A stretch of DNA of 64,000 bases from Agrococcus beijingensis (GCF_030758955.1 NZ_CP132360.1:325467-389466), one strand, 5' to 3'; numbered from the stretch's first letter, positions 37,911 to 50,205 are shown. Made by a program: numbers and translations. Notes: generated by a model not told the origin, from the sequence alone.

Positions 37911-39031
37911 CCGATGCGAACGAAGGGCGCCCCCTCACGCGGCGGCAGCTTCGCGAGCTGGAGCGCGCTGCAGAGCTGGCCCGCACCGGCGGGCTGCCGT
38001 CGGCGCCCGAGGCAGAGGCCGACGCCGAGCGCCTGATCGACGAGCCCGTGCACGAGGGTCGTCATTCGACGCCCAGCGTGCCTGCGGCTCCCGCCGACAT
38101 CCAGCAGAGCGAGCCCGCCGCTGCGCCGGCCGACGAGGCGCCCAAGCCCACTGGCCGCTTCTTCGGCCGCAAGAAGCAGCGCGGCGACGCCCCGGCTCCC
38201 GAGCCCGCCATCGAGCTCACCGAGACCGTCGCGATGGATCGCGTCGAGCTCGACCAGGCCATGGGCCTCGACGTCATCGAGGCCGAGGTGACCACGCCCG
38301 ACGAGCCCAGGGCCTCGGTGCCTGCGCCGTGGTCGGCGCGCCGCTCGACCGTGCAGGTCGATGACGTGCAGGGCCTCGACACCGTCAGCGATGACGAGAT
38401 CGACAGCCTCGAGATCGACGAGGTCGTCGTCACGCAGCCGCGCGTCTCCGCGCACCGCGTCGCCGAGGCGACGCCGGCAGAGCTCGAGGATCGCCGCAGG
38501 GCGCTCGAGGCCGAGGAGGAGTCCGCGCCGACCGGCCCCAGCCGTGCCTCCGGTCGCCTGCCCGTGATCGTCAACGTCGTCTCCGACACGTCCGAGCACC
38601 ACATCGCCGACCTGCGCGACCGCGGTGTCGCCGGCAGCGGCGGCTCGTCGTCGTCGTCGTTCACGGCGAACGCGCTCGTGCTGCCCGCCGGCACCGACAA
38701 CCCCGACTTCCAGCTCGAGGGCGACGACGGACTGCTCGTCACCGGCTCGATCGACGTGCCCGAGGGCTTCGCGTCCTCCGGCCGCGGCAGCGCCTCGATC
38801 GACGGCAGCGACGTCGACTCCGACGTCGCCGACGGCGAGGTCTCGACCCCCGAGACGGCGCCCGTGCGGGCTTCGAAGGCCGTCTCGTCCTATGCCAATG
38901 CGCGCGTGCAGATCGCACCGCAGAAGCAGCGCACCAACTTCATGCCCGTCGCGATCGGCGCGGGTGCTGGCGTGTTCGTCGCCGGCGTCGCCGGCGTGAT
39001 CATCTGGGCACTGACGAGCGGCGCGCTCTGA
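37907..39031 (+). CDS. Low-complexity acidic protein with C-terminal membrane anchor
   Basis: This is a 374-residue protein coupled to nadD by ATGA. It has a conserved-looking N-terminal helix ([17 protein letters not shown]), a long acidic, Ala/Pro/Asp-rich and probably disordered middle, a serine run (SSSSSF near residue 248) and one transmembrane helix at the extreme C-terminus (about 347-370). It would be tail-anchored with the bulk in the cytoplasm. I do not recognise a functional domain. Confidence 0.78.
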   Translation: MTDANEGRPLTRRQLRELERAAELARTGGLPSAPEAEADAERLIDEPVHEGRHSTPSVPAAPADIQQSEPAAAPADEAPKPTGRFFGRKKQRGDAPAPEPAIELTETVAMDRVELDQAMGLDVIEAEVTTPDEPRASVPAPWSARRSTVQVDDVQGLDTVSDDEIDSLEIDEVVVTQPRVSAHRVAEATPAELEDRRRALEAEEESAPTGPSRASGRLPVIVNVVSDTSEHHIADLRDRGVAGSGGSSSSSFTANALVLPAGTDNPDFQLEGDDGLLVTGSIDVPEGFASSGRGSASIDGSDVDSDVADGEVSTPETAPVRASKAVSSYANARVQIAPQKQRTNFMPVAIGAGAGVFVAGVAGVIIWALTSGAL

Positions 39032-39047
39032 ACACCGGAGGTGCGCG

Positions 39048-39434
39048 ATGAGCGCCGATGCCCGAGCCATAGCGCTCGCACGAACCGCAGCGCTGGCTGC
39101 CGACAAGGCGCTGGCCACCGACCAGGTGGCGCTCGACGTCTCGGGGCAGCTGCCGTTGACCGACGTCTTCCTGATCGCCACCGGCCGCAACGAGCGGCAG
39201 GTCAGCGCGATCGCGCGCGAGATCGAGGATGCCCTGATCGTCGACGGCGCGAAGCCGGTGCGCCGTGAGGGCCGCGCCGACGGCCGCTGGGTGCTGCTGG
39301 ACTTCAACGACATCGTCGTGCACATCTTCCACGAGGAGGAGCGCACCTACTACCAGCTCGAGCGGCTCTGGCGCGATGCCGCGGTCGTCGACCTGCAGCT
39401 GCCCGAGGCGCCCGCGCCGGCGCAAGCCGAGTAG
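39048..39434 (+). CDS. rsfS: Ribosome silencing factor RsfS
   Basis: This is a 128-residue protein that binds L14 on the 50S subunit and blocks subunit joining. The DUF143 core reads DVSGQLPLTDVFLIATGRNERQ, REGRADGRWVLLDFNDIVVHIFHEEER and YYQLERLW. The nadD-rsfS association is common in bacteria. A strong hairpin terminator follows. Confidence 0.95.
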   Translation: MSADARAIALARTAALAADKALATDQVALDVSGQLPLTDVFLIATGRNERQVSAIAREIEDALIVDGAKPVRREGRADGRWVLLDFNDIVVHIFHEEERTYYQLERLWRDAAVVDLQLPEAPAPAQAE

Positions 39435-39448
39435 GCCGCACCGCCACC

Positions 39449-39476
39449 CGAAGCCCCCGCGAATGCGGGGGCTTCG
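39449..39476 (+). terminator. Terminator of the nadD-rsfS operon
   Basis: A 12-base-pair perfect stem (CGAAGCCCCCGC and complement) closes a GAAT loop, 15 bases after the rsfS stop. It forms the left border of the repeat arrays that follow. Confidence 0.8.
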
Positions 39477-39514
39477 TCGCGTCCGGCACCCCCGCGCTCG
39501 CGCGGCCCAGTCGC

Positions 39515-39714
39515 CTGACTGGCGCCGTGCGTGCCTGACTGGCGCCTCGCGTGCCTGAGTGGCGCCTCGCGCACTTGAGTGGCGCCTCGCGTGCCTGAGT
39601 GGCGGCTTGCGCACTTGAGTGGCGCCATGCGTGCCTGAGTGGCGCCGTGCGTGCCTGAGTGGCGCCTCGCGCACTTGAGTGGCGCCGTGCGTGCCTGAGT
39701 GGCGGCTTGCGACG
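39515..39714. repeat. Array A: ten 20-base tandem units
   Basis: Ten contiguous units in exact 20-base register share the core TGASTGGCG followed by a variable triplet (CCT, CCG, CCA or GCT) and an end alternating GCGTGC and GCGCAC. Units begin at 39515, 39535, 39555 and so on to 39695. There are no spacers. The array encodes no plausible protein. Confidence 0.9.
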
Positions 39715-39810
39715 CCTGCGCTCGTCCGATGATCCGACTTGCTGGCATCCGTTCGTGTCCGTGCTCTGCTCGCCGTCGGCGTCAGCTGAACTGAGGAGAC
39801 GGAGGCGAAG
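39715..39810. other. Spacer between the inverted repeat arrays
   Basis: About 96 bases of unique sequence separate arrays A and B. I see no gene or promoter of note in it. Confidence 0.5.
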
Positions 39811-39950
39811 GGCTGCCACTTGCTCGCCGGAGCCGCCAGTCAGGCGCCGGAGCCGCCAGTCAGATGCGGGAGCCGCCAGTCAGATGCGGGAGGCGCCAGT
39901 CAGATGCGGGAGGCGCCAGTCAGATGCCGGAGCCGCCACTCGGCCGGGGG
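39811..39950. repeat. Array B: seven 20-base units, inverted relative to array A
   Basis: Units AGCCGCCAGTCAGATGCGGG (39831-39950, with one degenerate leading unit at 39811) repeat in 20-base register. Their reverse complement carries CTGACTGGCGSCTC, the same core as array A. The arrays therefore form one family facing each other across a 96-base spacer. Confidence 0.88.
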
Positions 39951-39986
39951 AGCGAGCGCTCCGTTGCAGGAGGCGGCGGCAGCGCA

Positions 39987-40010
39987 AAGCCCCCGCCGTG
40001 GCGGGGGCTT
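39987..40010 (-). terminator. Terminator of the VOC-family gene
   Basis: The stem AAGCCCCCGCC pairs with GGCGGGGGCTT around a two-to-six-base tip and is followed on the reverse strand by TTT. It closes the right side of the repeat region. Confidence 0.75.
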
Positions 40011-40041
40011 CGCTGCGCACGCCGCAGCTGCGCGGCGCGGG

Positions 40042-40920
40042 TCAGGCCGCGGCGGGCGTCAGCGTGATCGTGTTCGCCCAGGGGTCCTCGAAGCGGAGGC
40101 CGCGTCCGTCGTCGGCGACCGTGACGCCCGCGGACGCGAGGCGCTCGCGTGCCGCACCGAGCGCATCCGCATCGGGCACCTGGATCTCGACCCGACCGAG
40201 GCCGAGGGTGTCGGCGCGGCGGCCGGCGCCGCGCGAGTTCCAGACGTTCATGGCCATGTGGTGGTGGTAGCCGCCGGCGCTGACGAACAGCGCCGCGCTG
40301 CCGAGCTGGGTGGTCTGCTCGAAGCCGAGCGCGTCGACGTAGAACGACTTCGCGGTGGCGACGTCGCCGACCTGCAGGTGCACGTGGCCGATCTTCGCGT
40401 CGACGGGAGCCGTGGAGGAGATGCCGAACGAGCCGCGGTCGAGGTGCTCGTTGACGAAGCGGTTCGGGTCGATGAACTCGGTGGTCATGTAGACCTGGCC
40501 GTCCTGCCACACCCACTGGTCGCGGGGCCGGTCGACGTAGAGCTCGACGCCGTTGCCGTCGGGGTCGGCGAAGTAGAAGGCCTCGGAGACGTGGTGGTCG
40601 CCGGTGCCGGCGAACTGGATGTTGGGGATCTGCGTCATGCGCACGACGGCGGCGGCGAGCGCCGCATAGGTCGGGTAGAGCACCGCGGTGTGGAAGAGCC
40701 CGGCGTCGGCGGGGTTCGGGCCGCGCAGGTCGGGGGCCTCCTCGAGCACCAGGATCGTGCGGCCGCCCACGCCCAGCTCGACGACACCGGGTCGCTCGGC
40801 GACGTGCTCGAGGCCGACGCCGGCGGTGTACCAGTGCACGAGCCGCGCGAGCTTCGCGGTCTTGAGCATGACGGGGCCCATGCCGGTCTCGGCGGGCAGC
40901 AGATCGATCGTGGTGTTCAT
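40042..40920 (-). CDS. VOC superfamily protein, extradiol-dioxygenase-like
   Basis: This is a 292-residue protein made of two vicinal-oxygen-chelate domains. It shows FYFADPDGNGVELYVDRP at the end of domain 1, AKIGHVHLQVGDVATAKSFYVDALGF at the start of domain 2 and GGYHHHMAMNVWNS with candidate metal histidines. This matches CatE-like ring-cleaving dioxygenases or lyase relatives. The substrate is unknown. It lies beside an Lrp-type regulator on the same strand, separated by 48 bases. Confidence 0.85.
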   Translation of the reverse strand: MNTTIDLLPAETGMGPVMLKTAKLARLVHWYTAGVGLEHVAERPGVVELGVGGRTILVLEEAPDLRGPNPADAGLFHTAVLYPTYAALAAAVVRMTQIPNIQFAGTGDHHVSEAFYFADPDGNGVELYVDRPRDQWVWQDGQVYMTTEFIDPNRFVNEHLDRGSFGISSTAPVDAKIGHVHLQVGDVATAKSFYVDALGFEQTTQLGSAALFVSAGGYHHHMAMNVWNSRGAGRRADTLGLGRVEIQVPDADALGAARERLASAGVTVADDGRGLRFEDPWANTITLTPAAA

Positions 40921-40968
40921 CAGTTCCTCCAGGGAATGGAACGCGCCCGCGAGGCTGGCATTCCGGGA

Positions 40969-41439
40969 TCAGTGGCCGAGATCGCGCTCGAGCACCGGCG
41001 CCATGCGGAAGGGGATGAGCTCGCCCATCGACAGCCACGTCTCGGTGCGCTCCACGCCGTCGCAGGCGAGCACGAGCTTGTTGACGCGGTAGAGGTCCTC
41101 GGCATCGCGGCACACGGCGCGCACGAGCACGTCGGCCTGGCCCGAGAGGCCGAAGGCCTGCACCACCTCGGGGATCTGCCGCAGCTGCTCGACCACCTGG
41201 TCGATGCGCGGCTGGTCGACGTGCGTCGCCATGAACACGGTGAGGGGGTACCCGAGCGCTGCGGCGTGGAACCTGCGGTCGAAGCCCTGCAGCGCATCCG
41301 ACGCCTCGAGCGCCGCGACGCGGGTCTGCACCGTGTTGCGGGCGAGCCCCAGCTGCTCGGCGATCGCGGCGTTCGTGATCCGCGGATGCCGTGTGAGCTC
41401 GAGCAGGATCCTCCGGTCGGTGTCATCCACGATGCGCAT
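40969..41439 (-). CDS. Lrp/AsnC family transcriptional regulator
   Basis: This is a 156-residue regulator. The N-terminal HTH (DDTDRRILLELTRHPRITNAAIAEQLGLARNTVQTRVAAL) is followed by an AsnC ligand domain (QAFGLSGQADVLVRAVC). It is divergent from the branched-chain keto acid dehydrogenase operon, and such regulators (BkdR type) commonly respond to branched-chain amino acids. A TAGATT box (41452-41447) ends seven bases before the ATG, so the mRNA is probably leaderless. GCGCA-type repeats cover its promoter. Confidence 0.88.
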   Translation of the reverse strand: MRIVDDTDRRILLELTRHPRITNAAIAEQLGLARNTVQTRVAALEASDALQGFDRRFHAAALGYPLTVFMATHVDQPRIDQVVEQLRQIPEVVQAFGLSGQADVLVRAVCRDAEDLYRVNKLVLACDGVERTETWLSMGELIPFRMAPVLERDLGH

Positions 41440-41613
41440 GGTGCGCAATCTAGCGCAGGGTGCGCCCACAGGGAATGGGCGTGCCGCGCAGGGCGCGTGT
41501 CGCTGATTGCGCGTTCTGCGTTCCGGCGATAGCGTCGACCCACGATCTGCGCGCACACCCGCGCGCTGATCCGACCGGCGCCCACGAAGCGCTTCGAACA
41601 AGGAGGTTCGATC
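41440..41613. promoter_or_regulatory. Divergent control region between lrp-type gene and bkd operon
   Basis: On the forward strand TTGCGC (41507-41512) and TAGCGT (41530-41535) with a 17-base spacer form a clear promoter for the dehydrogenase operon, with a leader of about 70 bases and AAGGAGG before the GTG start. On the reverse strand the lrp -10 is TAGATT. Several GTGCGC/GCGCA copies between 41440 and 41520 are candidate Lrp sites. Confidence 0.6.
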
Positions 41614-42732
41614 GTGTCGATCACTGTCCCCGCCCCGCGACCCGAGCTCGCGGTGGGCCTCGACTGCCCCCTTCGCGTACTCGACCTCGATGGCTCCCGC
41701 CTGCCCGAGCCGCTGCTCGACGGGCACCTCGGCGACATCGACGAGCACGCCCTCACGAACCTCTACGTCGACATGGTGCGCGTGCGCCGGCTCGACGTCG
41801 AGGCCTTCGCCCTCACCCGCCAGGGCCACCTGGTGCTGTGGCCGCCGCTGCTGGGCCAGGAGGCCGCGCAGGTCGGTCCCGCCCGCGCGCTCGGCGACGA
41901 CGACTGGGTGTTCGGCTCCTACCGCGAGCACGGCTTCGCGCTGCTGCGGGGCGCCGACATGGGCGAGTTCGCCCGCATCTGGAAGGCCTACGCCCACAGC
42001 GGCTGGGACCCCCAGGAGATCAAGATGGCGCCGTCGCAGATCATCATCGGCGCGCAGACGCTGCACGGCGTCGGCTACGCGATGGCGGCGAAGATGGATG
42101 GCGCGGCCGAGGTCGCGCTCACCTGCTTCGGCGACGGCGCGACCAGCGAGGGCGACGTCAGCGAGGCGATGGTGTGGGCGTCGGCCTTCCAGGCGCCCGT
42201 GGTCTTCCTCTGCCAGAACAACCAGTACGCCATCTCGGAGCCCGTCGCGGTGCAGTCGGGCGTGCCGCTGGCGCTGCGCCCTACCGGCTTCGGCATCCCC
42301 TCGATGCGCGTCGACGGCAACGACGTGCTCGCGATGCACGCGGCCGCCCGCATCGCGTTCGAGCGCGCCCGCTCCGGCGGCGGCCCGACCTTCATCGAGG
42401 CCGTCACCTACCGCCGCGGCCCGCACACGACCACCGACGACCCGAAGCGCTACCGCGACAAGGCCGAGGAGGAGCAGTGGCTCGCGAAGGACCCGATCGA
42501 CCGGGTCGAGCGGGCGCTCGAGCGCATGGGCGCCAACATGGAGGCCGTGCGCGCCGAGGCGAAGATCCGCGCCGACCAGCTCGCCAAGGAGTTCCGCGCC
42601 GCCGCCGAGCACGCCGTGCCGCCGACCGCCGAGGCGATCTTCGACCACGTCTACGCGCAGCCGAGCCCGCGCCTCGAGCGTCAGCGCCTCGAGCACCGCG
42701 CCTTCACCAGCAGCATCGAGGCCAAGGCATGA
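41614..42732 (+). CDS. bkdA: 2-oxo acid dehydrogenase E1 component, alpha subunit
   Basis: This is a 372-residue thiamine-diphosphate enzyme subunit that decarboxylates a 2-oxo acid. The ThDP motif is GDGATSEGDVSEAMVWASAFQAPVVFLCQNNQYA, and the phosphorylation-loop-like TYRRGPHTTTDDPKRYR is typical of branched-chain E1-alpha. A strong AAGGAGG precedes the GTG start. It forms an operon with E1-beta and E2. Branched-chain rather than pyruvate specificity is inferred from the leucine-type genes downstream. Confidence 0.9.
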   Translation: MSITVPAPRPELAVGLDCPLRVLDLDGSRLPEPLLDGHLGDIDEHALTNLYVDMVRVRRLDVEAFALTRQGHLVLWPPLLGQEAAQVGPARALGDDDWVFGSYREHGFALLRGADMGEFARIWKAYAHSGWDPQEIKMAPSQIIIGAQTLHGVGYAMAAKMDGAAEVALTCFGDGATSEGDVSEAMVWASAFQAPVVFLCQNNQYAISEPVAVQSGVPLALRPTGFGIPSMRVDGNDVLAMHAAARIAFERARSGGGPTFIEAVTYRRGPHTTTDDPKRYRDKAEEEQWLAKDPIDRVERALERMGANMEAVRAEAKIRADQLAKEFRAAAEHAVPPTAEAIFDHVYAQPSPRLERQRLEHRAFTSSIEAKA

Positions 42733-43799
42733 CCCCGCAGACCGCCCAGAACGCGAACACCGAGACCCTGACGCTCGCGAAGGCGGTCAACGCCGCCCTC
42801 GCCGACTCGCTCGAGGGCGACGACCGCGTGCTGCTCATGGGCGAGGACATCGGCAAGCTCGGCGGCGTCTTCCGCGTCACCGACGGCCTGCAGGATCGCT
42901 TCGGCCCGCAGCGCGTGATCGACTCGCCGCTGGCGGAGTCGGCCATCATCGGCACCGCGATCGGCATGAGCTACCGCGGCTTCCGGGTGGTCGCCGAGAT
43001 CCAGTTCGACGGCTTCATCTACCCGGCGTTCGACCAGATCGTCGCGCAGGTGGCGAAGCTGCGCTACCGCTCGCAGGGTCGCGTCAGCATGCCGCTGACG
43101 ATCCGCGTGCCCTTCGGCGGCGCGATCGGCTCGGTCGAGCACCACTCCGAGTCGCCGGAGTCGTACTTCGCGCACACCGCGGGCCTCCGCGTCGTCACCG
43201 CCTCGACGCCGCAGGAGGCCTACTCGACCCTGCGCGCCGCCATCCAGAGCGACGATCCGGTGCTGTTCTTCGAGCCGAAGGGCAAGTACTACACGAAGGG
43301 CGAGGTCGACCGGTCGATCGTGCGCGACCTCGAGACCGCCAACGTGGTCGCGTCGGGCCGCGACGTGACGATCGCCGCCTACGGGCCGACCGTCGACACG
43401 GCCCTGCGCGCCGCGATCGCCGCCGCCGACGAGGGCATCGAGATCGAGGTGATCGACCTGCGCTCCATCTCGCCGCTCGACGTCGACACCGTGGTCGAGT
43501 CGGTGCGCCGCACCGGCCGCCTCATCGTCACGCACGAGGCCCCGGCCGAGTCGTCGGTCTCGAGCGAGCTCATCGCCTCGGTCGCCGAGCGCGCCTTCCA
43601 GCACCTCGAGGCCGCGCCCGAGCGGGTCACCGGCTACGACAGCCCCTACCCGCCGTCGGCCGTCGAGCACGACTACCTGCCCAGCATCGACCGGCTGCTC
43701 GACGCCGTCGACCGCACCCTCGGCCGTCGCAACTCGCGCACCGGCCTCGACTACAGCGCCGTCACCCCCGCAACTGTCACCACAGGAGCCGCACGATGA
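42729..43799 (+). CDS. bkdB: 2-oxo acid dehydrogenase E1 component, beta subunit
   Basis: This is a 356-residue partner of E1-alpha. The transketolase-like pyrimidine domain ([38 protein letters not shown]) and C-terminal domain ([32 protein letters not shown]) are complete. ATGA overlaps link it to both neighbours. Length is normal. Confidence 0.92.
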   Translation: MTPQTAQNANTETLTLAKAVNAALADSLEGDDRVLLMGEDIGKLGGVFRVTDGLQDRFGPQRVIDSPLAESAIIGTAIGMSYRGFRVVAEIQFDGFIYPAFDQIVAQVAKLRYRSQGRVSMPLTIRVPFGGAIGSVEHHSESPESYFAHTAGLRVVTASTPQEAYSTLRAAIQSDDPVLFFEPKGKYYTKGEVDRSIVRDLETANVVASGRDVTIAAYGPTVDTALRAAIAAADEGIEIEVIDLRSISPLDVDTVVESVRRTGRLIVTHEAPAESSVSSELIASVAERAFQHLEAAPERVTGYDSPYPPSAVEHDYLPSIDRLLDAVDRTLGRRNSRTGLDYSAVTPATVTTGAAR

Positions 43800-45181
43800 A
43801 GACCTTCCTGCTGCCCGACCTGGGCGAGGGGCTCACCGAGAGCGAGGTGGTCGCCTGGCGCGTCGCCGAGGGCGACACCGTCGAGCTGAACCAGCCGCTC
43901 GCCGACATCGAGACCGCCAAGGCCGTCGTCGAGCTGCCGAGCCCCTACGAGGGCACCATCGCCAAGCTGCACGCCGCCGAGGGCGAGACCGTCAACGTGG
44001 GCGCGCCGCTGATCGACTTCGACCTGGCCGGCGACCAGGCGGCACCGGCCCAGCAGCAGTCCGCGCCCGCCCAGCAGTCGGCGCCCGCGCCGACGCAGAC
44101 GACGGCGGATGCGCCCGGTCCGGTCGGGCAGGAGCCCGACGTCGTGACCGCGCCCGCCCAGGCGGCCGCCGCAGCGGCCGGCGAGACCAGCGTCGCCGCC
44201 GCGGCGGAGGCCGCCAGCTCCGACGACAAGCCCGAGAAGGTGTCGGTGCTCGTCGGCCACATCACCGTGCACGGCGGCAAGCCGACGCGCGCGAAGCGCA
44301 CCTGGGACGTCGAGCCGTTCGATCGCGCTGCGCTCGAGCGCAGCGAGCAGCGAGGCCCGAACCGCGCCATGCCGCCGGTGCGCAAGCTCGCGAAGGAGCG
44401 CGGCATCGACCTGCAGTCGGTGCGCCCGAGCGGCGCGGATGGCCTCGTCACGCGCGCCGACCTCGAGAGCGCCGGGACGGCATCCGCCCCCTCTGTCCAG
44501 GAGCCGAAGCCCGCCTCGACGCGCGAGAAGGTCACGGGCCTGCGCAAGCACACGGCCGCCGCGATGAGCCAGTCGGCGCTGACGGTGCCGCACGCGGCCA
44601 CCTTCCACCAGGTCGACGTCACCGAGACGCTGGCGCTGGCGAAGCGCGGCGACGCGTCGTTCCTGGCGCTCGCCAGCCGGGCGATCCTGCTCGCGGCGAA
44701 GCGCTGGCCCGACGTGACCTCGTCGTTCCACGCCGACACGAACGAGCTCGAGCGGTTCGCGCACGTCAACCTCGGCATCGCCGTCTCGACCGACCGCGGC
44801 CTGGTGGTCGCCTCAGTCGACCGGGCCGAGACGATGGATGCCGTCGAGCTGACCGCCCAGATCAAGGATCGCGCCGTGCGCGCCCGCGAGGGCAAGCTGT
44901 CGATGGAGGAGCTCACCTCGTCGAACATCACCATCTCGAACGTGGGCGTCTTCGGCGTCGACGGGGGCATCCCGATCCTCAACCCGGGGGAGTCGGCGAT
45001 CATCGCGCTCGGCGCGATCCGCAGCCTGCCGTGGAACCACCGGGGCGAGATCGTGCTGCGCGACCTCTGCACCGTGACCATCTCGTTCGACCACCGGGTG
45101 CTCGACGGCCGCGAGGCGGCGGGCTTCCTGGCCGACATCGCCGCGGTGCTCGAGCAGCCCGCCCTGGCGCTGGCCCGCTGA
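43796..45181 (+). CDS. bkdC: 2-oxo acid dehydrogenase E2 component (dihydrolipoyl acyltransferase)
   Basis: This is a 461-residue E2. One lipoyl domain (lipoyl-lysine K42 in [10 protein letters not shown]) is followed by an Ala/Gln linker, a peripheral-subunit-binding domain ([17 protein letters not shown]) and the catalytic domain ending [18 protein letters not shown] with the active-site His. It transfers the acyl group to CoA. No E3 (lipoamide dehydrogenase) gene is in the cluster, so a chromosomal E3 must serve it. Confidence 0.92.
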   Translation: MKTFLLPDLGEGLTESEVVAWRVAEGDTVELNQPLADIETAKAVVELPSPYEGTIAKLHAAEGETVNVGAPLIDFDLAGDQAAPAQQQSAPAQQSAPAPTQTTADAPGPVGQEPDVVTAPAQAAAAAAGETSVAAAAEAASSDDKPEKVSVLVGHITVHGGKPTRAKRTWDVEPFDRAALERSEQRGPNRAMPPVRKLAKERGIDLQSVRPSGADGLVTRADLESAGTASAPSVQEPKPASTREKVTGLRKHTAAAMSQSALTVPHAATFHQVDVTETLALAKRGDASFLALASRAILLAAKRWPDVTSSFHADTNELERFAHVNLGIAVSTDRGLVVASVDRAETMDAVELTAQIKDRAVRAREGKLSMEELTSSNITISNVGVFGVDGGIPILNPGESAIIALGAIRSLPWNHRGEIVLRDLCTVTISFDHRVLDGREAAGFLADIAAVLEQPALALAR

Positions 45182-45198
45182 CGTGGCACGGTAGGGGC

Positions 45199-46869
45199 AT
45201 GCATCCACTCACCAGCCGCGTCGACCCGGCCTCCGACGCGGCCAAGGTCAACCGCGCCGCGATGACCGCGCTCGTCGACGAGCTGCGCGAGCGGCTCGGC
45301 CGCGTCGCGCTCGGCGGCCCCGAGGCGTCGCGCGAGCGGCACGTCGCGCGCGGCAAGCTGCTCGCCCGCGACCGCATCGACGCGCTGCTCGACCCAGGCA
45401 GCCCGTTCCTCGAGGTCGCGCCGCTGGCCGCCTGGGAGGTCTACGGCAACGACGGCCACGACGCGCCCAGCGCCGGCATCGTCACGGGCATCGGGCTGGT
45501 GCACGGGCGCTGCGTGATGGTGATCGCCAACGACGCGACCGTCAAGGGCGGCACCTACTACCCGCTGACGGTCAAGAAGCACCTGCGCGCGCAGCAGATC
45601 GCGCGCGAGAACCGGCTGCCCTGCATCGCGCTCGTCGACTCGGGCGGCGCGTTCCTGCCGATGCAGGACGAGGTGTTCCCCGACCGCGAGCACTTCGGCC
45701 GCATCTTCTTCAACCAGGCGCAGCTCTCGGCCCAGGGCGTGCCGCAGCTCGCTGCCGTGATGGGCTCGTCGACCGCGGGCGGCGCCTACGTGCCGGCGAT
45801 GAGCGACGAGACGGTGATCGTGCGCGAGCAGGGCACCATCTTCCTCGGCGGCCCGCCGCTCGTGAAGGCAGCGACCGGCGAGGTCGTCGATGCCGAGTCG
45901 CTCGGCGGCGGCCAGCTGCACGCCGAGGTCTCGGGGGTCGTCGACCACCTCGCCGACGACGACCAGCACGCGCTCGAGATCGTGCGCGACATGGTCGCAT
46001 CGCTGCCCGACGAGGATCGCGCGCTCCCCGGCGCGCGGCCGACGCCGACGTCGACCTTCGCCTGGCTCAGCCACTCGCCGCTCGGCGACGACGACGGGCG
46101 TGCCCCCGCGGTGGATCCCTCGACGCTCTACGACGCCATCCCGCCCGACCTGCAGACGCCCTACGACGCCCGCGAGATCATCGCCCGGCTCGTCGACCGC
46201 AGCGAGTTCCACGAGTTCAAGGCCGGCTACGGCGAGACGCTCGTGACCGGCTTCGCCGAGCTGCACGGCCACAAGGTGGGCATCATCGCCAACAACGGCG
46301 TGCTCTTCTCCGAGTCGGCGATGAAGGGCGCGCACTTCATCGAGCTGTGCGACCAGCGCGGCGTGCCGCTCGTGTTCCTGCAGAACATCACCGGCTTCAT
46401 GGTCGGCTCCGAGGCCGAGCGCGGCGGCATCGCCAAGCACGGCGCCAAGATGGTCACCGCCGTCGCCACGACCCGCGTGCCCAAGCTCACCGTCGTCGTC
46501 GGCGGCTCGTTCGGCGCCGGCACCTATTCGATGTGCGGCCGCGCCTACGACCCCCGGTTCCTGTGGCTGTGGCCGAACGCGCGCGTGAGCGTGATGGGCG
46601 GGCCGCAGGCGGCATCCGTGCTCTCCACCGTGAAGCGCGAGCAGATCGAGGCGGCCGGCGACGAGTGGTCGGCGGATGCGCAGCAAGACTTCGAGCGCCC
46701 GGTGCGCGAGCAGTACGAGCGGCAGGGCAACCCCTACTACGCCTCAGCCCGGCTCTGGGACGACGGCGTCATCGACCCCGCAGACACCCGCCGCGTGCTC
46801 GGCATGGCGCTCGACGTCGTGACCGCCGTGCCGCTGCCCGAACCGCGCTTCGGCGTCTTCAGGATGTGA
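45199..46869 (+). CDS. Acyl-CoA carboxylase, carboxyltransferase (beta) subunit, methylcrotonyl-CoA type
   Basis: This is a 556-residue carboxyltransferase. Conserved blocks are [82 protein letters not shown] and [22 protein letters not shown]. The pattern fits 3-methylcrotonyl-CoA carboxylase (AccD1-like), which acts in leucine degradation. The start MHPLTSRV is 17 bases after bkdC. The alpha subunit follows after a five-base gap. Confidence 0.9.
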   Translation: MHPLTSRVDPASDAAKVNRAAMTALVDELRERLGRVALGGPEASRERHVARGKLLARDRIDALLDPGSPFLEVAPLAAWEVYGNDGHDAPSAGIVTGIGLVHGRCVMVIANDATVKGGTYYPLTVKKHLRAQQIARENRLPCIALVDSGGAFLPMQDEVFPDREHFGRIFFNQAQLSAQGVPQLAAVMGSSTAGGAYVPAMSDETVIVREQGTIFLGGPPLVKAATGEVVDAESLGGGQLHAEVSGVVDHLADDDQHALEIVRDMVASLPDEDRALPGARPTPTSTFAWLSHSPLGDDDGRAPAVDPSTLYDAIPPDLQTPYDAREIIARLVDRSEFHEFKAGYGETLVTGFAELHGHKVGIIANNGVLFSESAMKGAHFIELCDQRGVPLVFLQNITGFMVGSEAERGGIAKHGAKMVTAVATTRVPKLTVVVGGSFGAGTYSMCGRAYDPRFLWLWPNARVSVMGGPQAASVLSTVKREQIEAAGDEWSADAQQDFERPVREQYERQGNPYYASARLWDDGVIDPADTRRVLGMALDVVTAVPLPEPRFGVFRM

Positions 46870-46874
46870 GACGG

Positions 46875-48829
<1,955 letters not shown>

Positions 48830-48833
<4 letters not shown>

Positions 48834-49348
48834 CCGCCGAACCGAACGCATCCGCCCGCCGTGTCACGCAGCGCGGCCTCTACTTCGACGAGCTCGAGGA
48901 GGGCGTGGTCTACGAGCACCGCCCCGGGCGCACGATGACCGAGGCCGACAACGTGCTGTTCACGACGCTGACGATGAACACGCAGCCGCTGCACCTCGAC
49001 CGGCACTGGAGCGCATCGACCGAGTTCGGCGAGCCGCTGATGAACTCGATGCACACGCTCGCGACCATGGTTGGGCTGTCGGTCGGGCAGCTGACGCAGG
49101 GCACGATCGTCGCGAACCTCGGCTTCAGCGACATCAGCTTCCCGGCGCCGGTGAAGCAGGGCGACACGATCTACGTCGAGACGCGGGTGGTCGAGAAGCG
49201 CGCGTCGCAGTCGCGCCCCGGCCAGGGCATCGCCACCTTCGAGCACACCGCCCGCAACCAGCACGGCGACGTGGTGGCGAAGGCGGTGCGCAAGGTGCTC
49301 ATGCAGGGCTCGCCGGCGGCTGCCGATGCTGCGGGGGCGGACGCATGA
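48830..49348 (+). CDS. MaoC family acyl-CoA hydratase
   Basis: This is a 172-residue hot-dog fold protein. The segment NVLFTTLTMNTQPLHLDRHW resembles the hydratase-2 motif, and VNLG-like VANLGFSDISFPAPVKQGDTIYVETRV follows. In mycobacteria the equivalent gene (Rv2499c) lies beside AccA1/AccD1 and a CitE-like lyase, suggesting hydration of methylglutaconyl-CoA or a similar enoyl-CoA. It overlaps both neighbours by ATGA. Confidence 0.86.
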
Positions 49349-50175
49349 CGCGGCTCGAGATGGGGCCGGCGCTGCTGTTCTGCCCCGGCGACCGCCCCGA
49401 CCGCTTCGAGAAGGCGGCAGACAGGGCGGATGCGGTGATCCTCGACCTCGAGGACGCCGTCGGTGGCGACTCCAAGTCCGCCGCTCGCGACGCGATCCGC
49501 ACGGCCACGCTCGACCCGCTGCGCACGATGGTGCGCGTGAGTGGCGCCGGCAGCGCCGGCTTCGACGACGACCTCGCCGCGGTCGCCGACTCGCCGTTCC
49601 GCACCGTGATGCTCGCGAAGGCCGAGAGCGTGCATGATGTCGACCGGGTGGTCGCGGCGGTGCGCGGCGTGCGGGTGGTGGTGCTGTGCGAGACGGCGCG
49701 GGGCGTGCTCGCCGCCGAGTCGCTCGCCGCGCACGCGCAGGTCGTCGGGCTCATGTGGGGCGCGGAGGATCTGGTCGCGTCGCTCGGCGGCACGTCGAGC
49801 CACGACGAGACCGGTGCCTACCGCGAGGTGGCGCGGCACGCGCGCAGCCGCATCCTGCTCGCCGCGGGCGCCTTCGGCCGCACGGCGATCGACGCGATCC
49901 GCACCGACATCGCCGACCTCGAAGGCGCCCACGCCGAGGCGCTCGACGCCGCGGCCTCGGGCTTCGGCGCGAAGGCGGCGATCCACCCGAACCACGTCGA
50001 GCCCTACCGCCGAGCGTTCGCGCCGAGCCCTGCGCAGCACGACGAGGCACGACGCATCCTGGCTGCGGCCGAGGCGACGCCGGGCGTCTTCTCGTTCGAG
50101 GGTCGCATGGTCGACGAGCCGATCCTGCGGCACGCGCGCAGCGTGGTCGAGCGGGCCGAGGCGCTGGGCGGCTGA
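49345..50175 (+). CDS. HpcH/HpaI/CitE-family CoA-ester lyase
   Basis: This is a 276-residue TIM-barrel lyase. The start ALLFCPGDRPDRFEKAADRADAVILDLEDAVGGDSK carries the metal-binding region, and LCETARGVLAAESLAAHAQVVGLMWGAEDLVASLGG the second. The mycobacterial counterpart Rv2498c is a beta-hydroxyacyl-CoA lyase; here it would split hydroxymethylglutaryl-CoA or a related ester as the last step of the cluster. Confidence 0.88.
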   Translation: MTRLEMGPALLFCPGDRPDRFEKAADRADAVILDLEDAVGGDSKSAARDAIRTATLDPLRTMVRVSGAGSAGFDDDLAAVADSPFRTVMLAKAESVHDVDRVVAAVRGVRVVVLCETARGVLAAESLAAHAQVVGLMWGAEDLVASLGGTSSHDETGAYREVARHARSRILLAAGAFGRTAIDAIRTDIADLEGAHAEALDAAASGFGAKAAIHPNHVEPYRRAFAPSPAQHDEARRILAAAEATPGVFSFEGRMVDEPILRHARSVVERAEALGG

Positions 50176-50205
50176 GCCAGCCAGGCGCCACCCCACGCTC
50201 GCGCC

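Noticed and set aside
39000-39819. Reverse-strand proteins with His/Arg-rich repeats (HARRHSG-type)
   Set aside because: They are translations of the non-coding 20-base repeats and change frame freely.
39515-39950. CRISPR array
   Set aside because: Units are 20 bases and contiguous with no spacers, and the second block is inverted; no cas genes are present.
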